From the NCBI RefSeq assembly GCF_001956315.1, contig NZ_MOLY01000045.1:248001-312000 (forward strand): a DNA stretch of 64,000 bases, given 5' to 3'. The position numbers were made by a program, and so were the translations under genes. The stretch comes from Sphingomonas montana. GTDB taxonomy: Bacteria; Pseudomonadota; Alphaproteobacteria; Sphingomonadales; Sphingomonadaceae. Within the stretch, counting starts at the first letter, position 1. Each line of letters opens with the position of its first letter. The notes beneath the pieces are model-generated. The model was not told the DNA's origin and searched no databases. It saw only the letters and a list, made by a program, of their open reading frames with translations. This document shows, in pieces, positions 1 to 7,622 of this stretch.

Positions 1-280
1 GCGTCACCACCGGAGTCCGGACGATCGGCGGCGGCGAGACGACCTGCGGCGGCGGAACCACCTGCGGCGTTTCGGGTGGCGGCGGCGGTGGGGGCGGCGG
101 CTCGGGCGGGGGCGGCGGCTCCTCGACGTTGAACGTCTTCAGATCCTCGACCTTCGCCTTGATGACGCTCAAGCTGAGGCCGTTCATGAAGGCGTACCCG
201 AGCAAGATGTGCAACGCGATGACGAAGCCGATCGAAACCAGCTTCCGCGTGCTCATAGTTTGGGAATCAGCGTATGCCAT
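1..280 (-). CDS. tonB: Energy transducer TonB, N-terminal part (runs off the left edge)
   Basis: This gene reads leftward and leaves the window, so only about 93 residues are visible. They start MAYADSQTMSTRKLVSIGF, continue into one hydrophobic segment (about residues 17-36), then a short linker (IKAKVEDLKTFNVEEP) and a long proline-rich stretch dominated by PPPPPEPPPP and PPQVV. A single N-terminal membrane anchor followed by a periplasmic proline-rich spacer is the TonB layout. TonB spans the periplasm and passes proton-motive energy from ExbB/ExbD to outer-membrane receptors. The C-terminal receptor-contact domain is outside the window. A second possible start is the internal Met at residue 9. 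Confidence 0.85.
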   Translation of the reverse strand, partial: MAYADSQTMSTRKLVSIGFVIALHILLGYAFMNGLSLSVIKAKVEDLKTFNVEEPPPPPEPPPPPPPPPETPQVVPPPQVVSPPPIVRTPVVT

Positions 281-522
281 TAACCAAGGTCTCTCCTTCG
301 ACCGACACGCTCGGTGCCCCTGGAACTCCCATGCGATACGGGTCGCCAGAAGGCCACCCGACCGCCCTACATCGGCCACACTTATGCGGCGTTTGTTGAC
401 GTATTAAGACTTTGTATCGCGACACTTGTCGTGGCGTCAAACCATTTGTCCGAGTTCGACAAACCGGGCCGCGGCGGGCACTATGCCCGCTTCGAAGAAC
501 CCATCGTGAAGGCCCCCTTATC

Positions 523-1365
523 GTGCAAAAGCCCCGTTTTTCATCGATTTTGCTGATGAGCGCGGCCTTGGTCGCGGCGGCGGCGCCGGCCGCTTCGCAG
601 GTGCAGCAGGCACCCGATCCCGTCGCGGCGGCCTCGTCCGGGTTCGCCGACCTGGCCGATCTTGCGGTGCGCGCGCCGATCGTCGCCGGCGTTGAGATTC
701 GCCGCGCCGTCCGTCTGAAGCCGGCAGAGGCGATCGGCGTGGCCGCCGGCGAGACACGGTTCTTCGTCGAGGCGGACCTGGTTACGCTGCTGCGCGGCAA
801 GGGCGGCCTGCCGGCGCGGGTCAGCTACCTGGTCGATCAGGCCCCCGATGCGCGCGGCCGTCCGCCCCGGTTGAAGGGGATGCGCGTCCTGTTGCTTGCG
901 ACGCCGGTCGCCGGTCGCCCGGGCGAGCTACAGCTGGTCGGCCGCGACGCGCAGATCGACTGGACCCCCGTCAACGAACAACGGCTCCGCATGCTGGCGA
1001 CCGCGCTGGTCGCGCCCGACGCACCGCCCACCATCACCGGCGTCTCCGGCGCGTTCCACGTACCGGGGTCGCTGCCGGGCGAAAGCGAGACGCAGATCTT
1101 CCTGACTACCGCCAGTGCCAGACCGGTCTCGCTCAGCATCCTGCGCCGCCCGGGACAGGAGCCGCGCTGGGCGGTGTCGCTGTCCGACATCGTCGACGAG
1201 ACCGCCGCCACTCCGGTGCGCGACACGCTGTTGTGGTACCGTCTCGCCTGCGGCCTGCCCGCCACACTGCCGGAGGCCGCCACCGCCGCGCTGTCGCCGG
1301 AGGAGAACGCCGCCGCCCGCGCCGACTATGCCGTCGTGCAGGCCGGCCTCGGCCGGTGCCGGTAG
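523..1365 (+). CDS. Secreted hypothetical protein (280 aa)
   Basis: I do not recognise a named family. A GTG start at 523 is preferred because a GAAGG ribosome-binding site lies about 10 bases upstream and the protein then begins with a clean signal peptide (basic VQKPRFSS, a hydrophobic LLMSAALVAAAA core, and cleavage near AASQ), which predicts a periplasmic or outer-membrane location. The rest has no membrane segment. It contains several beta-rich stretches and a single conserved-looking C-terminal region with two cysteines (LACGLP and GLGRCR) that could form a disulfide. It is divergent from tonB and convergent with folB, so context does not suggest a function. The longer open frame starting at 412 lacks a signal peptide at its start and is less likely. 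Confidence 0.7.
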   Translation: MQKPRFSSILLMSAALVAAAAPAASQVQQAPDPVAAASSGFADLADLAVRAPIVAGVEIRRAVRLKPAEAIGVAAGETRFFVEADLVTLLRGKGGLPARVSYLVDQAPDARGRPPRLKGMRVLLLATPVAGRPGELQLVGRDAQIDWTPVNEQRLRMLATALVAPDAPPTITGVSGAFHVPGSLPGESETQIFLTTASARPVSLSILRRPGQEPRWAVSLSDIVDETAATPVRDTLLWYRLACGLPATLPEAATAALSPEENAAARADYAVVQAGLGRCR

Positions 1366-1383
1366 GGGCTTGGCGCTGAACGG

Positions 1384-1797
1384 TCAGAAGGACGCGACCT
1401 CCACCCCCACGCCGGCACAGTCGGGATAGATGTCTGGCTTGCGCGCCGACACGCGCAGCGCGGTCACGCCGGCCCGCGCCGCAATGAGGTCGTAGATCGC
1501 GGTCACCAGGGTTTCCTGAAGGTTGAACCGCCGGCTGCGCGCCAGCCGGCCGATCTCGGTCCGCAGGAAATCATAATTCCACGCCGATTCGGCCAGATCG
1601 TCCAGCGCGAATGCCGCGGCCGTCACCCAGACTTCCACAGATACCAGGATCCGCTGCGGCGTCCCGATCTCGAAATCGTGAAACCCGATATCGACCGGCA
1701 CGTCATAGTCGGTCAGGAAGATACGGTGCGTGCGCGGCGCAAGTGCAGCCGGCACCAGGCCGTCGATCGATGGGGTCTGCAACAGGCTGTCGGTCAT
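1384..1797 (-). CDS. folB: Dihydroneopterin aldolase (FolB)
   Basis: The 137-residue product matches FolB in length and content. It has the N-terminal RIFLTDYDVPVDIGFHDFE stretch, a central IGRLARSRRFNLQETLV helix in which E is the expected pterin-binding glutamate, and a C-terminal VSARKPDIYPDC strand with the catalytic-type lysine. FolB cleaves dihydroneopterin to 6-hydroxymethyl-dihydropterin and glycolaldehyde in cytoplasmic folate synthesis. The start codon overlaps the stop of the upstream reductase gene (ATGA at 1794-1797), so the two are very likely translationally coupled. That pairing supports a pterin role for the reductase. Confidence 0.88.
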   Translation of the reverse strand: MTDSLLQTPSIDGLVPAALAPRTHRIFLTDYDVPVDIGFHDFEIGTPQRILVSVEVWVTAAAFALDDLAESAWNYDFLRTEIGRLARSRRFNLQETLVTAIYDLIAARAGVTALRVSARKPDIYPDCAGVGVEVASF

Positions 1798-2582
1798 GGT
1801 GCGTCCATATATTGCACGTCGCGCGGCAGTGCCAGGAAACGCTGGCCCGCGTCGAGCGTGATCGTCTGGCCGGTCAGCACCGGCGTCGCCACCAGATAGC
1901 GGAGTGCGGCGACGATGTCCCCCACCACCACGCCGCGGCCGAGCGCATTCATGCGGTGGACGGCATCGAAATTGTCGCGCGTCTGGGCGCCCGAGACCAG
2001 CGTGATCGACGGGGCGATCCCGCACACCCGGATACGCTGTTCCGCCAGCGCACGCGCCGCCAGTTCGGTCAGCCCCGCCAGACCCATCTTCGACACGGTG
2101 TAGGAGAAGAAGTCCGGGTTCGGCTGGGCCAGCTTGGCATCGAGGATATTGACGATCAGCCCCCCGCCCCCCGGCACCGCCGCCACGGCCGCGGCGAAGG
2201 CCTGGATCAGCAGGGCCGGCCCGCGCAGGTTCACGTTCAGGTGCAAGTCCCAGTCGTCGACCGTGAAATCGACCAGCCGATCATAAGCGAATCGCGACGC
2301 GTTGTTCACCAGCAGCGCAGGCGGCGGCATCCCGTCCAGCGCCGCCATCACGCGCGTGCCGACATCCGCCGCCGCCAGATCGGCCGCCACTACCTCCACC
2401 CGGCTCCCCAGTTCGACTGCCAGCGCGCGCCCGGCATCCCGCGATGCATTGCAGTGGAGCAGCACGTGCCAGCCGTCGGCATGCAGCGCGCGGACCAGCG
2501 CCGCGCCGATCCGCCGCGCGCCGCCCGTCACGATCGCCGTCCGCGGCGTGCCGAACTCCGCGGTCCCGTCCGGTTCCGTCAT
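1794..2582 (-). CDS. SDR-family oxidoreductase, pteridine reductase (PTR1/FolM)-like
   Basis: This is a 262-residue short-chain dehydrogenase. The Rossmann motif is TGGARRIG (residues 19-26), a basic variant typical of NADPH users. LLVNNAS is the NNAG-type motif, and YTVSK carries the catalytic Tyr and Lys. Where most SDRs have the catalytic Ser this protein reads NILDAKL, placing an Asp there, as in trypanosomatid PTR1 and in FolM. The overlap with folB argues for reduction of dihydropterins or dihydrofolate. The start at 2582 has an AGGGGGAG ribosome-binding site; the upstream extension of the frame lacks one. The exact substrate is inferred. Confidence 0.82.
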   Translation of the reverse strand: MTEPDGTAEFGTPRTAIVTGGARRIGAALVRALHADGWHVLLHCNASRDAGRALAVELGSRVEVVAADLAAADVGTRVMAALDGMPPPALLVNNASRFAYDRLVDFTVDDWDLHLNVNLRGPALLIQAFAAAVAAVPGGGGLIVNILDAKLAQPNPDFFSYTVSKMGLAGLTELAARALAEQRIRVCGIAPSITLVSGAQTRDNFDAVHRMNALGRGVVVGDIVAALRYLVATPVLTGQTITLDAGQRFLALPRDVQYMDAP

Positions 2583-2722
2583 GTCCGCATCTCCCCCTTG
2601 ATTGCCGCGATGCATCGCAGACATCGCGTCCCGCGCGCAATGAAAACCGTGGGCCACCTTCCTTCGCAACGGACACACTCCTATAGGCGCGCATCCCCCG
2701 TCCTGTCCCAAGGTTCGCCGCC

Positions 2723-3337
2723 GTGCCCGCCGTCCTGCCCCCCGCTCCTGGCCCCGCCATCCTGCCGCTCGCGCTGGTCGATCGCGCCGCGGTCGAGGCG
2801 CTGCTCGATGTCGCGTTCGGGCCGGACCGGCACAAGCGGACCGCCTATCGGCTGCGTGCCGGGGTGGACTGGATCGCCGCGCTGTCCTTCGCCGCGGTGC
2901 GGGACGGCGGCCTGCTGGGTAGCGTCCAATGCTGGCCGGTCGCGCTCTACTCCACCGGGGACACGCCGGACGGCACGACGGACGCCACCGTCACGCCGCT
3001 GACCCTTCTCGGCCCGGTCGCGGTCGATCCGGCGCATCAGGCGGGCGGGCTGGGCAAGCGGCTGACCCGCGCGGCGATCCATGCGGTGATCGAGGCGCAC
3101 GCCCCGCCCCCGATGCTGATCGGCGATCCGGGCTATTATGGCCGGTTCGGCTTCACGGCGCTGCCGACGGCGGGGTGGGACCTGCCCGGCCCGTTCGAAC
3201 GGCACCGGCTGCTCGTCCTGCCGCTGCCCGACATGCCGTTGCCCGCCACCGGCATGATCGGGCCGGACGTTGGATCGCACGCGCGGAACGCGCTGTCGCG
3301 CGCGCGGGACTTTGCGTCGCGCGCGCGGATCGCCTAG
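2723..3337 (+). CDS. GNAT-family N-acetyltransferase
   Basis: A 204-residue protein starting at a GTG. The acetyl-CoA binding core is visible as TLLGPVAVDPAHQAGGLGKRL (about residues 92-112), a Q/GxGxG/A-type loop, followed by a helix and the segment IGDPGYYGRFGF that is common in YhbS-like acetyltransferases. The substrate cannot be read from the sequence. It is the first gene of a plus-strand run of four, ten bases before the DUF1285 gene, and is divergent from the folate pair with a 140-base shared upstream region. Confidence 0.8.
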   Translation: MPAVLPPAPGPAILPLALVDRAAVEALLDVAFGPDRHKRTAYRLRAGVDWIAALSFAAVRDGGLLGSVQCWPVALYSTGDTPDGTTDATVTPLTLLGPVAVDPAHQAGGLGKRLTRAAIHAVIEAHAPPPMLIGDPGYYGRFGFTALPTAGWDLPGPFERHRLLVLPLPDMPLPATGMIGPDVGSHARNALSRARDFASRARIA

Positions 3338-3346
3338 ATCGGGGCG

Positions 3347-3922
3347 ATGCCCGCCCCCGTTCCCCCGTCCGATCTCAGCCGCCTGTCGATCGCCGACATC
3401 GCGGCGCTGGTCGCCGACCGCAAGCTGCCGCCGGTGGACGGCTGGCACCCCGAACGCTGCGGCGACAGCGCGATGCGGATCGCGCGCGACGGCACCTGGT
3501 ATCATGAAGGATCGCCGATCGGCCGCCCGGCGATGGTCCGGCTGTTCGCGGGCATCCTGCGGCGCGAACCGGATGGCGGCTATGTGCTGGTCACCCCGGC
3601 GGAGAAGCTGGATATCGCGGTGGAGGACGCCCCCTTCGTCGCGGTTGAGGTCAAGGTCGACGGCATCGGCCGCGATGCCACGCTGGCGTTCCGGCTGAAC
3701 ACCGGCGACGTGGTGATCGCGGACGCGGATCACCCGCTGCGGCTCGTCGACCGGGCCGATGGTCCGCATCCCTATCTCACCGTGCGGCGCGGGCTCGATG
3801 CGCTGGTCGCGCGCCCGGTCTATTACGAACTGGCGGAGATCGCGACGGCGGACGATGCCGCCCCCCCCGGCCTGTGGAGCGCCGGCTGTTTCTTTCCGCT
3901 TTCGGCCGTGGCGGCGGCATGA
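3347..3922 (+). CDS. DUF1285 domain-containing protein
   Basis: A 191-residue protein recognisable as DUF1285 by the string GTWYHEGSPIGRPAMVRLFA, the following LRREPDGGYVLVTPAEK, and IAVEDAPFVAVEVKV. The family is of unknown function and is soluble; members usually sit next to a CoA-pyrophosphatase-type Nudix gene and the CCA-adding enzyme gene, as here. Its stop overlaps the start of the Nudix gene (ATGA at 3919-3922), which implies coupled translation. The neighbourhood suggests a link to nucleotide or tRNA metabolism, but no reaction can be assigned. Confidence 0.88.
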   Translation: MPAPVPPSDLSRLSIADIAALVADRKLPPVDGWHPERCGDSAMRIARDGTWYHEGSPIGRPAMVRLFAGILRREPDGGYVLVTPAEKLDIAVEDAPFVAVEVKVDGIGRDATLAFRLNTGDVVIADADHPLRLVDRADGPHPYLTVRRGLDALVARPVYYELAEIATADDAAPPGLWSAGCFFPLSAVAAA

Positions 3923-4545
3923 CACTGGCCGCGCGGTTGCGCGTGCGGATGGCGGCGGGCGACGCACGCGGCACGCGCTTCCTGGCCGGCGACGATGTCG
4001 ACGGGCTGATCGACGGTGTTTCGGCCGCTCTGGCGGATGGTCCGGCGAACGGTGGCGGCACGGCGGCGGCGGTCCTGTTCGCGATCACCGATCGGCCGAA
4101 ACCCGGCGTGCTGCTCACCCGGCGGACGGAAACGCTGCGTGCCCATGCCGGCCAGGTCGCGTTGCCGGGCGGGCGGATCGATCCGGGCGACGACGGCCCC
4201 GTCGCCGCCGCCCTGCGCGAGGCGGAGGAGGAGATCGGCCTGCCCCGCCACCTGCCCGACGTCGTCGGCATCGCCGATCGCTACCGCACCGTCACCGGGT
4301 ATGACGTCACCCCCGTCGTCGCGGTGGTGCCGCCCGATCTGGCGCTGGTGCCGCAGGAGGCGGAGGTCGCCGCGCTGTTCGAAGTGCCGCTGGCGTTCCT
4401 ACTGGACCCCGAAAACCATGCCCCGCGCACCATGACGTGGCGGGGCCGCGAACGGACGATCTACGAAATGACCTGGGACGGCAACCGCATCTGGGGCGCG
4501 ACCGCGGCCATGATCGTCAATCTCGCGCGCCGGCTGGGCGCATGA
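3919..4545 (+). CDS. NUDIX hydrolase, CoA diphosphatase (NudL)-like
   Basis: A 208-residue Nudix protein. The segment VLLTRRTETLRAH followed by GQVALPGG is the extra motif that marks the CoA-diphosphatase subgroup (UPF0035/NudL), and the Nudix box ends in REAEEEIGL. The spacing inside the box is one residue longer than the textbook consensus (GGRIDPGDDG before the helix), which is also seen in this subgroup. The expected reaction is hydrolysis of CoA and its derivatives to 3',5'-ADP and 4'-phosphopantetheine. It is translationally coupled on both sides: ATGA with DUF1285 upstream and ATGA with the CCA-transferase downstream. Confidence 0.88.
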   Translation: MTLAARLRVRMAAGDARGTRFLAGDDVDGLIDGVSAALADGPANGGGTAAAVLFAITDRPKPGVLLTRRTETLRAHAGQVALPGGRIDPGDDGPVAAALREAEEEIGLPRHLPDVVGIADRYRTVTGYDVTPVVAVVPPDLALVPQEAEVAALFEVPLAFLLDPENHAPRTMTWRGRERTIYEMTWDGNRIWGATAAMIVNLARRLGA

Positions 4546-5765
4546 TCCCGGCCGGCATGATAGCGGACCGCGTCCTGCTGCCCCCCGCGGGCCACGATCC
4601 GGCGTCGGTCAGGGCACTGTTCGCGGCGCTCGCCACCGACACCGGGGTGGACGGCGCGCGCTATGTCGGTGGCTGGGTGCGCGACACGCTGCTGGGGCTG
4701 GCGTCGCAGGATGTCGACCTGGCGACCGTCCATGCGCCGTCCGACGTGACCGCGCGGCTCGAGGCCGCCGGCATCCGCTACTGGACGACGCCGTCCGGTC
4801 TCGCACACGGCACCGTGACCGCGATGCTCGCGGGCCACCCGCTGGAGATCACCACGCTCCGGCGCGACGTCGCGACCGACGGCCGCCATGCGCAGGTCAC
4901 CTTCACCGATGACTGGCGGGCCGATGCCGCGCGGCGCGACTTCACGATCAACGCGCTGTCGGCCAACCCTCGCTCGGGCGTCGTCCACGATCATTTCGGC
5001 GGGCTTGCCGATCTCGCCGCGGGCCTCGTCCGCTTCATCGGCGATCCGCTCGTCCGGATCGCGGAGGATCATCTGCGGATCCTGCGCTTCTTCCGGTTCC
5101 ACGCGCGGTTCGGCCGCGGCGCGCCCGATGCTGCGTCCTATGCCGCCTGCGCCGCGCGCGCGAACGACCTGATGGCCCTGTCGCGCGAACGGATCGCCAC
5201 CGAACTGCTCAAATTGCTCGCCTTGCCCGATCCGACCGCCACGATCGCGATCATGGTCGACGGAGGGCTGTTCGCGCCGGTCCTGCCGGAAATCGACGCC
5301 GCCGCCCTCCCCCGGCTCGCGGCGCTGATCGCGGCGGAGGCGGCGGCGGACATTCCACCGGACGGCCTGCGCAGGCTCGCCGCCCTGCTGCCGGTCGACC
5401 CCGCGCGGGCGGAGGCGATCGCCCAGCGGCTGAAACTTTCGAAGCAACAGGTGCTGCGCGTCCGGCTCGCCGCCACGCGCGACCCGGATGAGACACCGGC
5501 GGCGCTCGCCTATCGCATCCGGCTCGAACCCGCGATCGACCGGCTGCTGCTGACCGGCGGCGATCCGCGCGCGCTGGCCGGCTGGGAACGGCCGGTATTG
5601 GGCATCGGGGGGGGCGACCTGATCGCGATGGGCCTGTCGCCGGGGCCGCTGGTGGCGCAGACGCTGCAACAGGTCGAACGCGCCTGGTCCGACGCCGGCT
5701 TCCCGCCGGACGGCGTGGCCCCGATCGCGCGGGCGGCGGTCGAGCGGGTTCTCGCGCGGGGCTGA
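4542..5765 (+). CDS. cca: CCA tRNA nucleotidyltransferase
   Basis: A 407-residue class II CCA-adding enzyme or poly(A)-polymerase-family protein. The head domain shows YVGGWVRDTLLG (nucleotide-binding G-GxVRD), the metal-binding DVDLAT, and RRDFTINALSA. These are followed by RIAEDHLRILRFFRFHARFG, the neck motif that recognises tRNA. The enzyme adds or repairs the 3' CCA of tRNAs. The start at 4542 overlaps the Nudix stop. No HD domain motif is evident, so the short bacterial form is likely. It is the last gene of its operon and converges on the GGDEF-EAL gene. Confidence 0.93.
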   Translation: MIPAGMIADRVLLPPAGHDPASVRALFAALATDTGVDGARYVGGWVRDTLLGLASQDVDLATVHAPSDVTARLEAAGIRYWTTPSGLAHGTVTAMLAGHPLEITTLRRDVATDGRHAQVTFTDDWRADAARRDFTINALSANPRSGVVHDHFGGLADLAAGLVRFIGDPLVRIAEDHLRILRFFRFHARFGRGAPDAASYAACAARANDLMALSRERIATELLKLLALPDPTATIAIMVDGGLFAPVLPEIDAAALPRLAALIAAEAAADIPPDGLRRLAALLPVDPARAEAIAQRLKLSKQQVLRVRLAATRDPDETPAALAYRIRLEPAIDRLLLTGGDPRALAGWERPVLGIGGGDLIAMGLSPGPLVAQTLQQVERAWSDAGFPPDGVAPIARAAVERVLARG

Positions 5766-5810
5766 CAGTGGCGAAACCGGCCGGTGCCAGGGCTACCCGC
5801 CCGTTTGGTT

Positions 5811-7595
5811 CTAGCAACGCGCCGCCCAATAGGCATAGGCCGCCTCCGCCGTCAGCGGACGGCCATAATACCATCCCTGGCCCAGCGTACAGCCCAGCGC
5901 ACTCAGCGTCTGCGCCAGTTCCATCGTCTCGACCCCTTCGGCCGTGGTGCTCATGCCCAGCGCCGCCGCCAGACTCAGTACCGCGCGCACGATCGCCAGC
6001 GAATCACGGTCGCGCAGCATCGGCGTCACGAAACTGCGGTCGATCTTCAGTTCGTCGATCGGCAGTTTCTGGAGATAGGCGAGCGAGGAATAGCCCGTTC
6101 CGAAATCGTCCATCGCGATGCGGACATCCTGTTCCTTCAACGCGTGCAGCACCCGCATCGCGCGTTCCGGGTCCGCCACGATGCAGCTTTCGGTCAGTTC
6201 CAGTTTCAACCGGCCCGCCACGTCGTGCGCGCCCAGCACCGCGGCCACCGTCGCCGACACATCGTCGCGCTGGATCTGCACGGCCGATATGTTGACGCAT
6301 ACATTGACCGGCATCCTGTGCCCGGCGGTCCGGTCCCACCCGGCCAGCGTCCGGGCCGCCGCCGCGATCGCCCAGCGGCCCAGCGGCAGGATCAGGCCGG
6401 ACTCCTCGGCGACGGGGATGAATTCGGACGGCTCGATCGGTCCGCGTTGCGGGTCGTGCCAGCGCGCCAGCGCCTCGAACCCGCTGATCGCGCCGGTGCG
6501 CAGGTCGATCAGCGGCTGAAAGGCGAGCGTCAGCCGGTCGTTTTCGATCGCGCGGCGCAATTCGGTTTCCAGCCGGAACTGGCGGCGGACCGCGTTGACC
6601 TCGCCCGGCTGGAACAGTTCGATCCGGCCGGACAGCTTTGCGCGCTTCACCGCGAACTGTGCGTTGCGGAACAGGTCGCCCGCCTGCGGGGCCTGCCCGT
6701 CCGGCACCGCGCAGCCGATCGCGCAATCGACCCGGATTTCCATTTCCGACAGGCGGAACGGCGCGGCCAGCGCGGCCTGGATGCGGTGCGCCGCCAGCAT
6801 TGCATCTTCGACATCGTGCCCCAGCCGCAACAGGATCGCGAATTCATCGCCTCCGATCCGCGCCAGCATGTCGCCGCTGCGCACCGTCCCCACCAGTCGC
6901 CGCGCGACCGTGATGATGAGTTCGTCGCCGACCATCGATCCCAGGCATTCGTTGACGCGGCTGAACCGCGCCAGATCGACGATCAGCACGGCGAACCCCG
7001 CCACGCCGCGGCCGTCCATGTCCACGCGCCCGCCATCGTTCCCGGTTTCGGCCGCGCCTTCTATCTCTCCCCTGCCCGGTGCCGCATCCTCGACCGCATC
7101 GGCCAGCGCATCGACGAAGGCCGTGCGGTTGGGCAGCCCGGTCAGGCTGTCATGCGTCATTTCGGCCTGCAACGACCGGCGGCTCTCCACCTCTGCCGTC
7201 CGGTTCAGCGCGGACACCATCAGGCGTTCGATATCGGGCTTCACGCGGAACAGCCGGGCCAGGCGGATGCGGTAATGCTGTCCGTCGATCGCGTTCCCGT
7301 CGATCCAGTCGAACTCGTTCGTGCCGGCATCGCCGGCGGCGAACCGGCATACCGCCTCGACCAGCGCAGGCCGCTCGAGCAACCCCTCGGCCGCGGTGTC
7401 GACGCCGGTCGCATAGTGCGTGTTGTAATGGCGCAGCGTCATGACGCCTGCGCAGACCTCGACGATCGCGGTCGGGATGGGCAGCGCTTCCAGGAAGGAC
7501 TGGCGCGCGGCACCGATCGTCACGAGCGGATCACCGCCTAGAAATGCCGACTTGTCCGTTGGGGGAACGTCGAAAAGGATGTCGGGGCCTGGCAT
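5811..7595 (-). CDS. Bifunctional GGDEF/EAL c-di-GMP enzyme
   Basis: A 594-residue protein. Residues 1-145 are a PAS-like sensory region with no membrane segment. A GGDEF domain follows (THDSLTGLPNR at its start and an intact RIGGDEF active site), with an inhibitory RxxD site (RSGD) five residues before GGDEF. The C-terminal EAL domain retains FEALARW, the VNISA asparagine, LELTES, DDFGTGYSSL, LKIDRSF, TAEGVET and GQGWYYG, so both diguanylate cyclase and phosphodiesterase activities look possible. It is probably cytoplasmic. The DDFGTG loop and dimer residues are complete, so it is not an obviously degenerate copy. It is convergent with cca and 27 bases downstream of parC. Confidence 0.92.
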   Translation of the reverse strand: MPGPDILFDVPPTDKSAFLGGDPLVTIGAARQSFLEALPIPTAIVEVCAGVMTLRHYNTHYATGVDTAAEGLLERPALVEAVCRFAAGDAGTNEFDWIDGNAIDGQHYRIRLARLFRVKPDIERLMVSALNRTAEVESRRSLQAEMTHDSLTGLPNRTAFVDALADAVEDAAPGRGEIEGAAETGNDGGRVDMDGRGVAGFAVLIVDLARFSRVNECLGSMVGDELIITVARRLVGTVRSGDMLARIGGDEFAILLRLGHDVEDAMLAAHRIQAALAAPFRLSEMEIRVDCAIGCAVPDGQAPQAGDLFRNAQFAVKRAKLSGRIELFQPGEVNAVRRQFRLETELRRAIENDRLTLAFQPLIDLRTGAISGFEALARWHDPQRGPIEPSEFIPVAEESGLILPLGRWAIAAAARTLAGWDRTAGHRMPVNVCVNISAVQIQRDDVSATVAAVLGAHDVAGRLKLELTESCIVADPERAMRVLHALKEQDVRIAMDDFGTGYSSLAYLQKLPIDELKIDRSFVTPMLRDRDSLAIVRAVLSLAAALGMSTTAEGVETMELAQTLSALGCTLGQGWYYGRPLTAEAAYAYWAARC

Positions 7596-7622
7596 GGTCG
7601 ACCCCGGTTAGCCCGGGATCGG

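Noticed and set aside
5784-7541. 585-codon plus-strand open frame over the GGDEF-EAL gene
   Set aside because: It is a mirror frame of a confident gene with full GGDEF and EAL motifs; its translation is Arg/His-rich without a domain.
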